Positions 8,451 through 17,088 of a stretch of DNA of 64,000 nt are shown here, in pieces. A model generated the notes under the pieces. That model was not told where the DNA came from, did not search any database, and saw nothing but the letters and a program-made list of their open reading frames with translations. Each line of letters opens with the position of its first letter. Positions within the stretch are counted from its first letter, which is position 1. The position numbers and the translations under genes are program-made. Source of the stretch: Maricaulis sp036231565 (GTDB taxonomy: Bacteria > Pseudomonadota > Alphaproteobacteria > Caulobacterales > Maricaulaceae); contig JAZAHA010000055.1 of NCBI GenBank assembly GCA_036231565.1, positions 77,534-141,533 on the forward strand, written 5' to 3'.

Positions 8451-11400
8451 ATGCCGTTCACCCGATTGTCATTGAGCAATCCGGCCGCCGTGTGCGTCGG
8501 AATTGCCCTGATCGTGCTGATGGGCATTCTTGCCTTCACACGCCTGCCCATCCAGCTCTTTCCGGACACGGAACGTCCGCAGGTCAATATCGCCACCTTC
8601 TGGCGCTCGGCCTCGCCGCTGGAAATGGAATCGGAAATCGTCGAGCCGCAGGAACAGCTCCTCACCGGACTGCCCGGGCTGGAGGAGATGCGCGTCTTCA
8701 CCAATGAGGGTGCGGCCTTCATCAATCTCACCTTCGCGCTTGAAACCGACATGACGCAGACGGCGATCGAGATCTCGAATCGCCTGTCGCAATTGCCGCC
8801 GCTGCCACGCGATGCGGTCGGCCCCAATGTCGGCGGGTTCGGCGGCGATGCCCAGCAGAGCCTGATCTGGTTCTTCGTCCAGGCCTTGCCCGGCAATCCG
8901 ATGGAGATCCACGACTATACCAGCTTCATCGAGGACACGGTGGTGCCGCGCCTCGAGGCGATCCCGGGCGTGGCCAGTGTCAATATCGGCTGGGGCCAGC
9001 GGCCCGAGGAATTGCTGATCACGGTCGATCCCTACCGCGCCGCCGCGCTGGGCGTGACCCTGCCGCAGATTTCCGGCGCCATCGCCAATAACCAGGATGT
9101 GTCCGGCGGCAATGCCGAGATCGGCCGCCGTTCCTACCAGATGCGCTTCGAGGGCGAGTTCGAACCGTCCGAGATGGGCGATCTGGTGATCGTCTGGCGC
9201 GATGGTACGCCGGTACGCCTGTCCGATGTCGCCACGGTCGAGGTGACCTATGGCGAGCGCACGAATTTCACCTACCAGAACGGCAATCCGGCGATGGGCA
9301 TCGAAGTGCGCCGCCAGCAGGGCGCCAATGTGCTCGCCGCGCTGGACGCGGTGAAGGCGGAAGTCGCGACGATCAACGAGACGCTGCTCGCCGAACGCCA
9401 GCTGGTCATGGCGCCGTCCTTCGACGCCTCGGTCTTCATCATGCGCGCCATCGACCTGTTGCGCACCAATCTGCTTCTGGGTGTGGCGCTGGCGATTTTC
9501 GGCCTGTGGCTCTTCCTGCGCCGGGCGCGGGCGACGCTGATCATCTCGCTCGCCATCCCGGTCTCGCTGCTCTCCACCCTGATTGTGCTCTTCCTGCTGG
9601 GCCGCTCGCTCAACGTGATCTCGCTGGCGGGCCTGGCCTTTGCCACCGGCATGGTGATGGATGCGGCGATCATTGTGCTGGAGAACATCATCCGGCGGCG
9701 GGAGGGCGGTGAGGATGCGCACACCGCGTCCGAACGCGGCGCCGGCGAGGTGTGGGGTGCCCTGCTCGCCTCCACGACCACGACCGTTGCCATCTTCCTG
9801 CCGATCATCTTCACCCGCAATGCCGAGGGCCAGATCTTCGCCGATCTCGCCATCACCATCGCGGTGGGCGTTGCGGTATCGATGATCGTCGCCGTGACCA
9901 TCCTGCCCGTCGCGGCGAAATACTGGGTGCGCGACCGCGCGACCCAGACGCGCCAGCCCATGCTCAACCGGATCGCGTCCGGCGTGATGACGCTGAGCGA
10001 CAGTCCGCGCCGCCGCCTGGCGCTGGCCGGCACGCTGATCGCCATTCCGCTGGCCCTGACCTGGTTCCTGCGGCCGGACCTGGACTATCTGCCGCCGGTG
10101 AAACGCGATGCGGTCGACGCTTTCCTGATCTTCCCGCCGGGCTCCAATCTCGACTGGATCGAGGACGAGGTCGCGGCCACCGTCATCGAACGCCTCGAGC
10201 CCTATATGAGCGGCGAACGGGAACCGGCGCTGCGCAACTACTATTTCGGCACTTTCCCGGGCGGCACCGGGGCGACGGCCGGTATCCGCGTGCAGGACCA
10301 GTCACAGGTCGGCGAGCTGGAGCGTATCGTCCGCGAGGAGATCATCACCGGCATTCCCGACGTGTTCGGCTTCGCCCAGCAGGGCGATCTGTTCGGCGGC
10401 TTCTCCCAGGGCGGCAATATCCAGGTGAATATCCAGTCCGCCGATGCCGAGGCGCGGGCCCGGGCGACCCAGGTCGGCCTGACCATGCTGCGCGAGCGCT
10501 TCCCCGGGGTGAACATCAATGCCAATCCGCCGCCCCAGGCGACCCAGCCGCGCCTGACCCTGGTGCCGGACGACCGGCGGATCCAGGAGGCCGGATGGGC
10601 GCGCCGCAATGTGGCGGGCATGATCGCCATGCTCGGCGACGGCCAGTTCATCGGCGAGTATTTCGACGGCGAGACGCGCATGAACATGATCCTGCGCTCC
10701 ACCCCGTGGGAGACGCCGGACGAGCTGACCGGCATGCCGGTGGCGACCCCGTCCGGTGCCGTCGTGCCGCTGGGCGATCTGGTGGATATCCGCGAGGAAG
10801 TGGGGGCGGGCGCGATCCAGCGTCTCAACCGCCGCCGCACCGTCACCATCAATATCAACCAGCCGGAAAACGTCTCGCTGGAAGAAATTCTGGAGACCGT
10901 GCGCACCGAGATCGAACCGGCCATGCGCGCCGAACTGCCGGCCGACGGCTCGATCGTCTATGGCGGCAGCGCCGACAGTCTGAACCGGGCCATCAACACC
11001 ATGCTGATGAATATGGGCATGGCGATGGTGATCCTCTTCCTGATCCTGGCCGGCATGTTCCGCTCGCTGCGCGACGCGCTCCTGGTGCTGGTCTCGATCC
11101 CGCTGGCCGGGGTGGGCGGTGTGGTGATGCTGCAGGTGCTGAACCTGTTCGTCTCCCAGCCGCTCGATCTTCTCACCATGATGGGCTTCGTCATCCTGCT
11201 GGGCCTGGTGATCAACAATGCCATCCTGCTCGTCGACCAGACCCGCCAGGGCGAGCGTGAAGGGCTGGCCCGGCGCGAAGCGGTCGACCAGGCCCTGCGC
11301 GTGCGCCTGCGGCCGATCTTCATGTCCACCATGACCAGTCTCCTGGGCATGCTGCCCCTGCTGCTGGTGCCCGGCGTCGGCTCGACCATCTATCGCGGTC

Positions 11401-11534
11401 TGGCGGCTGCCATTGTCGGCGGTATGAGCGTCAGCCTCGTCTTCACCCTCGTTCTCATTCCCTGCCTCCTGCGCCTGGGCGAATTGCGCCAGGCCCGCAC
11501 GGCGGCGGATCCGGCCCCCGCGCCGGCCGAATAG
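8451..11534 (+). CDS. RND efflux permease (AcrB/MexB superfamily)
   Basis: 1027 aa, full length for an RND permease. Two six-helix halves with large periplasmic loops are evident: TM1 near residues 12-30, TM2-6 about 330-490, TM7 near 530, TM8-12 about 850-1010. The TM4 proton-relay region reads MVMDAAIIVLENI, with one acidic residue (D404) where AcrB has two; TM10 has GLVINNAILLVD, with Asn where AcrB has the relay Lys. This recalls permeases with a CusA-like relay. The substrate cannot be inferred. A strong GGAGG lies before the ATG. The adaptor gene follows 15 bp later, the reverse of the usual adaptor-permease order; no outer-membrane factor is nearby. Confidence 0.9.
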   Translation: MPFTRLSLSNPAAVCVGIALIVLMGILAFTRLPIQLFPDTERPQVNIATFWRSASPLEMESEIVEPQEQLLTGLPGLEEMRVFTNEGAAFINLTFALETDMTQTAIEISNRLSQLPPLPRDAVGPNVGGFGGDAQQSLIWFFVQALPGNPMEIHDYTSFIEDTVVPRLEAIPGVASVNIGWGQRPEELLITVDPYRAAALGVTLPQISGAIANNQDVSGGNAEIGRRSYQMRFEGEFEPSEMGDLVIVWRDGTPVRLSDVATVEVTYGERTNFTYQNGNPAMGIEVRRQQGANVLAALDAVKAEVATINETLLAERQLVMAPSFDASVFIMRAIDLLRTNLLLGVALAIFGLWLFLRRARATLIISLAIPVSLLSTLIVLFLLGRSLNVISLAGLAFATGMVMDAAIIVLENIIRRREGGEDAHTASERGAGEVWGALLASTTTTVAIFLPIIFTRNAEGQIFADLAITIAVGVAVSMIVAVTILPVAAKYWVRDRATQTRQPMLNRIASGVMTLSDSPRRRLALAGTLIAIPLALTWFLRPDLDYLPPVKRDAVDAFLIFPPGSNLDWIEDEVAATVIERLEPYMSGEREPALRNYYFGTFPGGTGATAGIRVQDQSQVGELERIVREEIITGIPDVFGFAQQGDLFGGFSQGGNIQVNIQSADAEARARATQVGLTMLRERFPGVNINANPPPQATQPRLTLVPDDRRIQEAGWARRNVAGMIAMLGDGQFIGEYFDGETRMNMILRSTPWETPDELTGMPVATPSGAVVPLGDLVDIREEVGAGAIQRLNRRRTVTININQPENVSLEEILETVRTEIEPAMRAELPADGSIVYGGSADSLNRAINTMLMNMGMAMVILFLILAGMFRSLRDALLVLVSIPLAGVGGVVMLQVLNLFVSQPLDLLTMMGFVILLGLVINNAILLVDQTRQGEREGLARREAVDQALRVRLRPIFMSTMTSLLGMLPLLLVPGVGSTIYRGLAAAIVGGMSVSLVFTLVLIPCLLRLGELRQARTAADPAPAPAE

Positions 11535-11549
11535 CCCTGGAGCCCCGAC

Positions 11550-12614
11550 ATGTTGCGATCCCTCATCTGCCTCGCTGCCGGCTCCGCCGCGCTCCTGGCC
11601 ACCGCACCCGCCGCGGTGCTGGCCCAGCAGGGGCCGCCGCCGGCCGTGGTGCGCACCGCCGAGATCGTCCAGCGTGACATGGCCCGCACCGTGATGACAC
11701 CGGCCAGCGTGATGGCGCGCAATGATGCCCGCATCGCTGCGGAAGCCTCCGGCCGGGTCACCTTCGTGGCCGAGCCGGGCGACATGATCGAGACCGGCGG
11801 GCTGATCGCCCAGCTGGACGACCGCCAGGCCCGCATCCAGCTCGACGAGGCCCGCGCCCGCCTGGCCCGCGCAAACTCGAACGCGACCTACCAGAATGCC
11901 GAGGCCGACCGTTATGAAGGCCTGGCCGCAAACGGCACCGTGCCGGCCAACCGGCTGCGCGAGGTCGAACTCGCCCGCGATCTGGCCGACCAGGATCTGC
12001 GCGAGGCCCGGGCTGCGGTGATGCGCGCCGAGCTGGAACTGGAGCGTACGCAGATCGTCGCACCGTTTCCGGGCCGGGTCGCGGAACGCTTGATCCAGGC
12101 CGGGGAGATCTCCGCGCCGGGACGCGAGATCGTCCGCCTGGTGGACATCGAACACAAGGAAGCCGTCGCCCAGGTGCCCGTCGCCATCGCGCCCTTCCTG
12201 GAAGTCGGCCAGGAGGTCACGCTGTCGCTCGCCAACGGCACCAGCCAGCGCGCGCCCATCCGCGCGATCATCCCGGTCGGCGATGCCGTCTCGCGCACGT
12301 TCGAAGTGCGCATCGATCTCACCGGTTCCGACTGGATCGTCGGCTCGGCCGCCCGCGCGGCTTTCCCGGCCGAAACCCCGCGCCTGCAGGCCGCGGCGCC
12401 CTATGACGCCGTCGTGCTGCGCGCCAGCGGCAGCCATGTCTTCGTCGTCGACGACGAACACATCGCCCATCAGGTCGCTGTCGTGGCCGGCGTGCGCGAA
12501 GGCGGCTATGTCGCCATCGACGGCGATGTGGAAGCCGGCCAGCGCGTCGTCGTCTCCGGCGCCGAAACCCTCAGCGACGGCCGCCCGGTCCAGGAACTGG
12601 GCGAGGACGCTTAG
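11550..12614 (+). CDS. RND periplasmic adaptor (membrane fusion protein)
   Basis: 354 aa. An N-terminal signal sequence ending near AVLAQQ (about residue 26), a split lipoyl/barrel-sandwich domain (VTFVAEPGDMIETGGLIAQL and later IVAPFPGRVAERL), a helical hairpin between them (about 90-150), and a beta-barrel and C-terminal membrane-proximal domain. It bridges the permease encoded immediately upstream to an outer-membrane channel encoded elsewhere. GGAG precedes the ATG. Confidence 0.9.
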   Translation: MLRSLICLAAGSAALLATAPAAVLAQQGPPPAVVRTAEIVQRDMARTVMTPASVMARNDARIAAEASGRVTFVAEPGDMIETGGLIAQLDDRQARIQLDEARARLARANSNATYQNAEADRYEGLAANGTVPANRLREVELARDLADQDLREARAAVMRAELELERTQIVAPFPGRVAERLIQAGEISAPGREIVRLVDIEHKEAVAQVPVAIAPFLEVGQEVTLSLANGTSQRAPIRAIIPVGDAVSRTFEVRIDLTGSDWIVGSAARAAFPAETPRLQAAAPYDAVVLRASGSHVFVVDDEHIAHQVAVVAGVREGGYVAIDGDVEAGQRVVVSGAETLSDGRPVQELGEDA

Positions 12615-12628
12615 GGGGCCTGTAGGTT

Positions 12629-12725
12629 TCCTCCCCATGTCATGGGGAGGGGGACCCGTGAAACGGGGGAGGGGCCGCCGCGGAACGCGGCGGAATACCG
12701 GCCTTATGTATCAGGCGCACCAAGG
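12629..12725. repeat. Composite palindromic repeat
   Basis: Module CCTCCCCATGTCATGGGGAG, then GGGACCCGTGAAACGGGGGA, then CCGCCGCGGAACGCGGCGG, followed by GGAATACCGGCC and TTATGTATCAGGCGCACCAAG (12704-12724). The first three modules recur at about 16905-16965; the last recurs inverted at about 15649-15671. The element follows the adaptor gene directly. Confidence 0.75.
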
Positions 12726-12779
12726 AGCCCGCGATGAGTAGGACTCCACAGCCTGCACGCACAGTGCCAAGGTGCCGGG

Positions 12780-13442
12780 ATGATTGGACCTTATCTCTCC
12801 AGAGTGCTGCAGCGAACCGTGCGTCCTGTTGTTCGAGCGACAGACGTTGCGGGTTTTGCCGTGCCGCCATTGGCTGCCGCGTACTATCACTTCAGGGGGC
12901 AGACCATGCCGCCTGACTTCGAGTTGTCCATGCTTGCTTGGATCGGCTACGCATTCGCTGGGCTGTTGTTGGTTAGGCTGATCTCTTCGCCGTACTTGAT
13001 TTGGAAAGAGGACCAAGAGCGCATTCGCGAGCTTGAATGCCGTCTAGATGGCCCCAATCAGCAAATTCGCGAGCGTCTTGCGCAAACAATGGCCAGTTCT
13101 CGCATTCAACTCGCCGATGGCGTCAGTGCCTTCAATCACTTTGTGCTGAGCTATGAGGCCAAGGAAAATCACAAGCCCAACGCAGTGTTTGTCTTAATGC
13201 GACAGATGGAGCCAATGAATTCGCTTAAGGAGCGGTTCATGGGTGATAGGGAATTCGCGAAATTATGGGATAAACACTATTCTGAATCTCTTGCGTGGTT
13301 TTTTAGAATTCCAGTGAGGTCAGACTATGAAGACCATGGTGAATTTTTAGTCGACATGCTCAGGAACGACTACACCGATATGAACAAGTCGTACCGTGCA
13401 TTGATGGATTGGCTACTGGCTAGTCCAAGCGAACAGTCTTAG
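12780..13442 (+). CDS. Hypothetical membrane protein
   Basis: 220 aa, not recognised. A weak hydrophobic stretch (about 24-38), then a clear transmembrane segment (about 50-68, FELSMLAWIGYAFAGLLLVR region) are followed by a mostly helical cytoplasmic part, with a coiled-coil-like portion near 75-105. The sequence is visibly AT-richer than the surrounding core genes, and the gene lies in the 12.7-15.7 kb accessory segment. Its 3' end overlaps the DUF6471 gene on the other strand by 23 bp. Several starts are possible in this stretch. Confidence 0.5.
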   Translation: MIGPYLSRVLQRTVRPVVRATDVAGFAVPPLAAAYYHFRGQTMPPDFELSMLAWIGYAFAGLLLVRLISSPYLIWKEDQERIRELECRLDGPNQQIRERLAQTMASSRIQLADGVSAFNHFVLSYEAKENHKPNAVFVLMRQMEPMNSLKERFMGDREFAKLWDKHYSESLAWFFRIPVRSDYEDHGEFLVDMLRNDYTDMNKSYRALMDWLLASPSEQS

Positions 13443-13644
13443 CTCCAATAGCCTCAAGACAGGCCAGCATAAAGGCAGCGGTGAACTTGCCTCGGCTGAG
13501 CTTGTTGCGCAGGTTCGGCTCGCTCTCGACAACCCCACGATCCGCCAGCCGCTCGACCAGCTGGGCGTAAGTGACGCCCTTGCGCTTCAGCTCCGCTTTC
13601 AGCAGCGCTTTCGCCTCGGATTCCCATTTGGACAGGTCTGCCAT
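13420..13644 (-). CDS. DUF6471 family small protein
   Basis: 74 aa. The sequence WESEAKALLKAELKRKGVTY, then NLRNKLSRGKF and CLEAIGAKTVRLD, matches the DUF6471 pattern, a small helical fold that looks like a helix-turn-helix DNA-binding protein. It is divergent from the IS1595-type transposase gene with about 104 bp between them, a position that would suit control of transposase expression. That role is an inference. Confidence 0.7.
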   Translation of the reverse strand: MADLSKWESEAKALLKAELKRKGVTYAQLVERLADRGVVESEPNLRNKLSRGKFTAAFMLACLEAIGAKTVRLD

Positions 13645-13690
13645 GTATCGCCTCTAAGGTTGAACGTAACCATATGCGATACAAACGCCC

Positions 13691-13719
13691 TTGACAACGA
13701 TACACCACACCATCATATC
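13691..13719 (+). promoter_or_regulatory. Possible transposase promoter
   Basis: TTGACA (13691-13696), a 17-bp spacer and CATATC (13714-13719) form a near-consensus sigma70-type promoter about 30 bp upstream of the transposase start. The surrounding gap also holds repeated GATAC words (13679, 13700, 13720) that could be binding sites for the divergent DUF6471 protein. Confidence 0.35.
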
Positions 13720-13748
13720 TGATACCAACGTATCTGAAATGATGACAA

Positions 13749-14708
13749 ATGGCACAACACTTTCTCCTGTCGGCTCAAGCGCGCACCCTGTCGCTCCGGG
13801 ATATCTACCGGAACGGCGAGGAGGCCGCATACAAGGCCTTCTGCGCCCTGCGCTGGGCGGAGACGGATGGAGAGCCTGTTTGCCCGCGCTGTGGCTGCCT
13901 TGAGCCCTACAGCATCACGACAAGACGCAAGTTCAAGTGCCGTGCCTGCTATCATCAGTTCAGCGTCACCAGCGGGACCATATTCGCCGCTCGCAAGATG
14001 ATGTTCATGGACCTGCTCGCGGCGATCTGCATCTTTTCCAATGCCGTCAAAGGCATCAGCGCTCTACAGCTGAGCCGGGATCTGGATTGCCAGTACAAGA
14101 CAGCCTTCGTGCTGGCCCACAAGCTGCGTGAGGCCATGGCATCGGAGTCCGCAGGCGTCCAGCTGTCAGGCGAAGTCGAGATAGACGGCGCGTATTTCGG
14201 TGGTCATATCAGGCCGTCCAACCTGAAAGAGGATCGCGTTGACCGACGCAAGGCAGAGCACCAGACCGGCACCCGCCGTGTCGTCATCGCCCTGCGCCAG
14301 CGTGGAGGCCGTACACTGACGTTCGTGCGGCGCAACGAGCATGAGGGCGTAGGCATTGCCAGACGCATCGTGCCGACTGCCAGCAAGCTATTCGCAGACG
14401 AGGCCGCGCATTGGGATGATCTGCACCGGTCATTCCCCATGGGCCGCATCAACCACTCACAGGCCTACAGCCTGCACGGCAAGCACACGAACAACGTGGA
14501 AAGCTACTTCTCTCGCCTGCGCCGCATGGTGCGAGGTCAGCACCACCACGTCAGCCCGAAATACCTGCACCAGTACGCCACCGAGGCGGCATTCAAGGAA
14601 GATCATCGCAGGCTGGCCAACGGTGCCATGGCGCACCGCACGTTGGGCCTAGCAATGGCCTCGCCAGTCAGTCGCGATTGGGCTGGATATTGGCAGCGCG
14701 CGGGGTAG
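13749..14708 (+). CDS. IS1595 family (ISXO2-like) transposase
   Basis: 319 aa, apparently intact. It has an N-terminal zinc ribbon (CPRCG near residue 39 and CRAC near 64) and an ISXO2-like DDE core: EIDGAYFGG, then FADEAAHWDDLH, then KHTNNVESYFSRLRR with the Asn-Asn-Val-Glu motif. IS1595 elements often carry passenger genes, which fits the DUF6471 gene upstream and the small genes downstream. I could not identify the terminal inverted repeats with confidence. Confidence 0.88.
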   Translation: MAQHFLLSAQARTLSLRDIYRNGEEAAYKAFCALRWAETDGEPVCPRCGCLEPYSITTRRKFKCRACYHQFSVTSGTIFAARKMMFMDLLAAICIFSNAVKGISALQLSRDLDCQYKTAFVLAHKLREAMASESAGVQLSGEVEIDGAYFGGHIRPSNLKEDRVDRRKAEHQTGTRRVVIALRQRGGRTLTFVRRNEHEGVGIARRIVPTASKLFADEAAHWDDLHRSFPMGRINHSQAYSLHGKHTNNVESYFSRLRRMVRGQHHHVSPKYLHQYATEAAFKEDHRRLANGAMAHRTLGLAMASPVSRDWAGYWQRAG

Positions 14709-14766
14709 CACGGCATAATGCCTGCACCTTGGGGTGAGTCGCTCCGAGCAGAGGGGCGAGTGCGCG

Positions 14767-15261
14767 ATGATAGACCTTCCGGGCACAATCAAGTCTGCGG
14801 GCGACCTGCTGGGGAGAGCCAAGGAGGCTGCAATCGGTCATGAAGTCAGCGCCCAAATTGCTGAGTTCCTGCCGATTGTCTACGAGGCCCAGCGAGCGGC
14901 GATAGACACCCAGCAACGCGAGGCGGCGCTTGTTGAGCAAGTGGCTGAACTTAAAACAAAGATAGCCAAACTGGAACAATGGTCGGCACGCGCAGAGCAA
15001 TACGTCCTTAAGCCAGTCGGGGCGGGCACGACCGCATATGTGCCCAAGGGTCCTGTAAGCTCGGAAACTCCACCACACATGCTTTGCGCAAACTGCTTCC
15101 ACGATGGAAAGCAGTCGATACTCCAAGCGACCGGAAAAGTGCTCAACGGTGGGTACGCTCATCAGTGCCCGTCCTGCGGTAGTGAGATCGGTGTCGGAGA
15201 GGCGCCAGTCAGGAAGCCCATCAGGAGCAAAAGACCGCGCCGCTCTTGGCTTGAACGCTAG
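14767..15261 (+). CDS. Coiled-coil and zinc-ribbon hypothetical protein
   Basis: 164 aa. Residues about 45-85 form a heptad-rich coiled coil (REAALVEQVAELKTKIAKLE). The C-terminal part has a zinc ribbon with CANC (near 108-111) and CPSC (near 138-141). Similar short coiled-coil/zinc-ribbon proteins are found around prophages and mobile elements; the function is unknown. I start at 14767 (MIDLPG), with a purine-rich site upstream, and not at 14734. Confidence 0.5.
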   Translation: MIDLPGTIKSAGDLLGRAKEAAIGHEVSAQIAEFLPIVYEAQRAAIDTQQREAALVEQVAELKTKIAKLEQWSARAEQYVLKPVGAGTTAYVPKGPVSSETPPHMLCANCFHDGKQSILQATGKVLNGGYAHQCPSCGSEIGVGEAPVRKPIRSKRPRRSWLER

Positions 15262-15266
15262 CCTCA

Positions 15267-15605
15267 CTACGCGAACGGATCGGACAAACGCACCGCGTCC
15301 TCGCGCTCTCGGCGTCGTATCCGCTTGGCCACGTCTTTGACCTTGAGCCGCAGCGTTCGCATGCGCTCGTCGTCAGCCTCCCAGCCCTTGATACGGCATA
15401 TCTCCCGAGCCACAGCAACATTGCCGTCGAACCCAGCACGCCAAGCATCACACACCAGAGCCATAAGCTCACCGCGCCCAAACTCTTGCGGTCCAGTGCG
15501 CTCGACACCAAGCACACCCAGGGCGCCCTCAACAAAGCGCAGATCACGCTGAGCCGCTCGTATCGTCGCCCGCAACTCTTCCCGCTTCATCAACAGTTCT
15601 CGCAT
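15267..15605 (-). CDS. Small charged hypothetical protein
   Basis: 112 aa from ATG 15605, or five residues shorter from ATG 15590. An N-terminal helix (MKREELRATIRAAQRDL) and a strongly basic/acidic C-terminus (VKDVAKRIRRREREDAVRL) suggest a nucleic-acid-associated helical protein. Not recognised. It converges on the zinc-ribbon gene with a 5-bp gap. A longer open frame to 15968 reads through palindromic repeats and is not credible. Confidence 0.45.
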   Translation of the reverse strand: MRELLMKREELRATIRAAQRDLRFVEGALGVLGVERTGPQEFGRGELMALVCDAWRAGFDGNVAVAREICRIKGWEADDERMRTLRLKVKDVAKRIRRREREDAVRLSDPFA

Positions 15606-15642
15606 CCCCAAAGCATGCCAGCACAAGCCCACAAACACAGCC

Positions 15643-15946
15643 CGCCAACTTGGTGCCGTTGATACATAAAGCCGGGAATACCGGCCAGGATCGAGGTTCG
15701 TCCGCGGCCTGCGGCCGCCCCCCTTCGACCCCTCCTTCGCCAAGGCGAAGAAGGGGCCACTTCCCCACTCGCGTGGGGAAGAAAGAGCGGCACGCGCTGA
15801 ACCCTTTCCTCCCTCTCCCCGGGGTGAGGGATCGAGGGAGAGGGGGAAGACACCGGCCTGGAAGGGCTGAAACCCGGCTTTCCCCCTCGTCCGCCCCTGC
15901 GGGGCACCTTCTCCCCGAGGGAGAAGGGGGAGCGTCGCCGCTCCGG
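15643..15946. repeat. Composite palindromic repeat cluster
   Basis: In order: an inverted copy of the TTATGTATCA ... CACCAAG module (15649-15671), GGAATACCGGCC, a CCTTCGCCAAGGCGAAGG palindrome and CTTCCCCACTCGCGTGGGGAA (15721-15790, repeated almost base for base at 17009-17078), then CCCTCTCCCCGGGGTGAGGG and CTTCTCCCCGAGGGAGAAGG. No gene is credible here. Confidence 0.8.
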
Positions 15947-16636
15947 CTATGCCGTCTCTCGCCGCCACGCCTTCGGCTCACCCATGATCAGCAGCCACAG
16001 GCAGGTGCCGATCTCGGCGAAGGAAGACGGCGTGCCGGCAATCGTGCTGAGGAGACTGTCCGAATAGCCGCTCATGAAGAGCGGGCCGGCGAACTCGATC
16101 AGGAAGCCGATACAGCTGAACATCAACAGGAAGCCGAGGATGTGTGGCAGCAGGCCCGAGCGCCAGCCCAGCCAGCCCAGCGGGAAAAGCCACAACCCCC
16201 AGAAAATCGAGGCGAGATTCGTGTAGCGGAAATAGGTCTCCATTCGCACCAGCGCCTGCGCCCCCGCATCGGCAGCCAGGGCGCCGTCGGTGCCGGCCAG
16301 ATCGAGCAGGGCCAGCTTTTCGCCCAGGGCCAGGAAGGTCATCGGCACACTCGCCAGCGCAAACAGCACCATCAGCCGCGCCGCGGTCGCACCATGAGGC
16401 GCCAGGATGCGATAGAGCACGACCGGCAGGGCGAGATAGATCACATAGGCCGTCAGCCCGACGCAGATCCCGGCGGCAAACAGGGCACGATTGTCACGGA
16501 TCAGCGCCAGCATCCGCTCGGGATCGTTCATGTCGGTCACCTGAGAGGGCACATAGATCAGGCTGAAAATCCCGGTCAGCACGAGCAGGAGATACAGCAG
16601 GCCGGCCAGTCTGCCGTCGGATAGTCGAAGGGTCAT
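15947..16636 (-). CDS. DUF4386 family membrane protein
   Basis: 229 aa with six hydrophobic segments (near residues 8-28, 52-75, 88-108, 130-150, 160-180, 200-220). The pattern LAGLLYLLLVLTGIFSLIYV at the start and GLWLFPLGWLGWRSGLLP late in the protein are typical of DUF4386 integral membrane proteins of unknown function. ATG 16636 has GGAG eight bases upstream; the frame could also begin at TTG 16654. Confidence 0.75.
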   Translation of the reverse strand: MTLRLSDGRLAGLLYLLLVLTGIFSLIYVPSQVTDMNDPERMLALIRDNRALFAAGICVGLTAYVIYLALPVVLYRILAPHGATAARLMVLFALASVPMTFLALGEKLALLDLAGTDGALAADAGAQALVRMETYFRYTNLASIFWGLWLFPLGWLGWRSGLLPHILGFLLMFSCIGFLIEFAGPLFMSGYSDSLLSTIAGTPSSFAEIGTCLWLLIMGEPKAWRRETA

Positions 16637-17088
16637 CAATACGCTCCGGTACAAGGGGTGGATATTGGCCTCCAGCCTCCACCCGTGCGCGAAGATGGTC
16701 TAGCCGATTTGAAAATCGGCCATGTCGATCGGCGAAATCGGGGCTGGAACTGCCGGGAAAACACCGATCCGCTCCCCCCGGCCCTGTGCCGGCGCCCGGG
16801 GGATCTTCGCGAGTACGCCGTGCCACAACAGGCTGCGCATGCCAGACCCCGGCACAAGGCCGGGGAAAATGGCGTGGGAGGATGCGGGGAGCACGATACT
16901 TTCCTCCCCATTCATGGGGAGGGGGACCCGTGAAACGGGGGAGGGGCCGCCGCGTCAGCGGCGGAGTGGTGGCGCTTGTCTGTGCTGCTTTCTGGCGCTG
17001 CGCACCACCCCTTCGACCCCTCCTTCGCCAAGGCGAAGAAGGGGCCACTTCCCCACGCGCGTGGGGAAGAAAGAACGGGAAGCCGCCG
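16637..17088. repeat. Intergenic repeats, no gene
   Basis: The first 250 bases hold short hairpins such as GCCGATTTGAAAATCGGC (near 16703) and CCCCGGCACAAGGCCGGGG. From 16901 a copy of the CCTCCCC/GGGGAGG plus CCGCCGCG...CGGCGG composite appears, then the near-identical copy (17009-17078) of the 70-bp module at 15721-15790. I see no protein gene in either strand. Confidence 0.75.

Noticed and set aside
10302..12638. 778-aa minus-strand open frame over the RND and adaptor genes
   Set aside because: It mirrors two clear efflux genes, is His/Asp/Gly/Ala-rich and has no recognisable motif; a shadow of high-GC coding sequence.
15267..15968. Longer 233-aa version of the small basic protein
   Set aside because: The extra N-terminus translates palindromic intergenic repeats; ATG 15605 gives a compact protein.
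15721..17078. CRISPR array from the repeated 70-bp units
   Set aside because: Only two separated copies with palindromic cores and no regular spacers; no cas genes are nearby.
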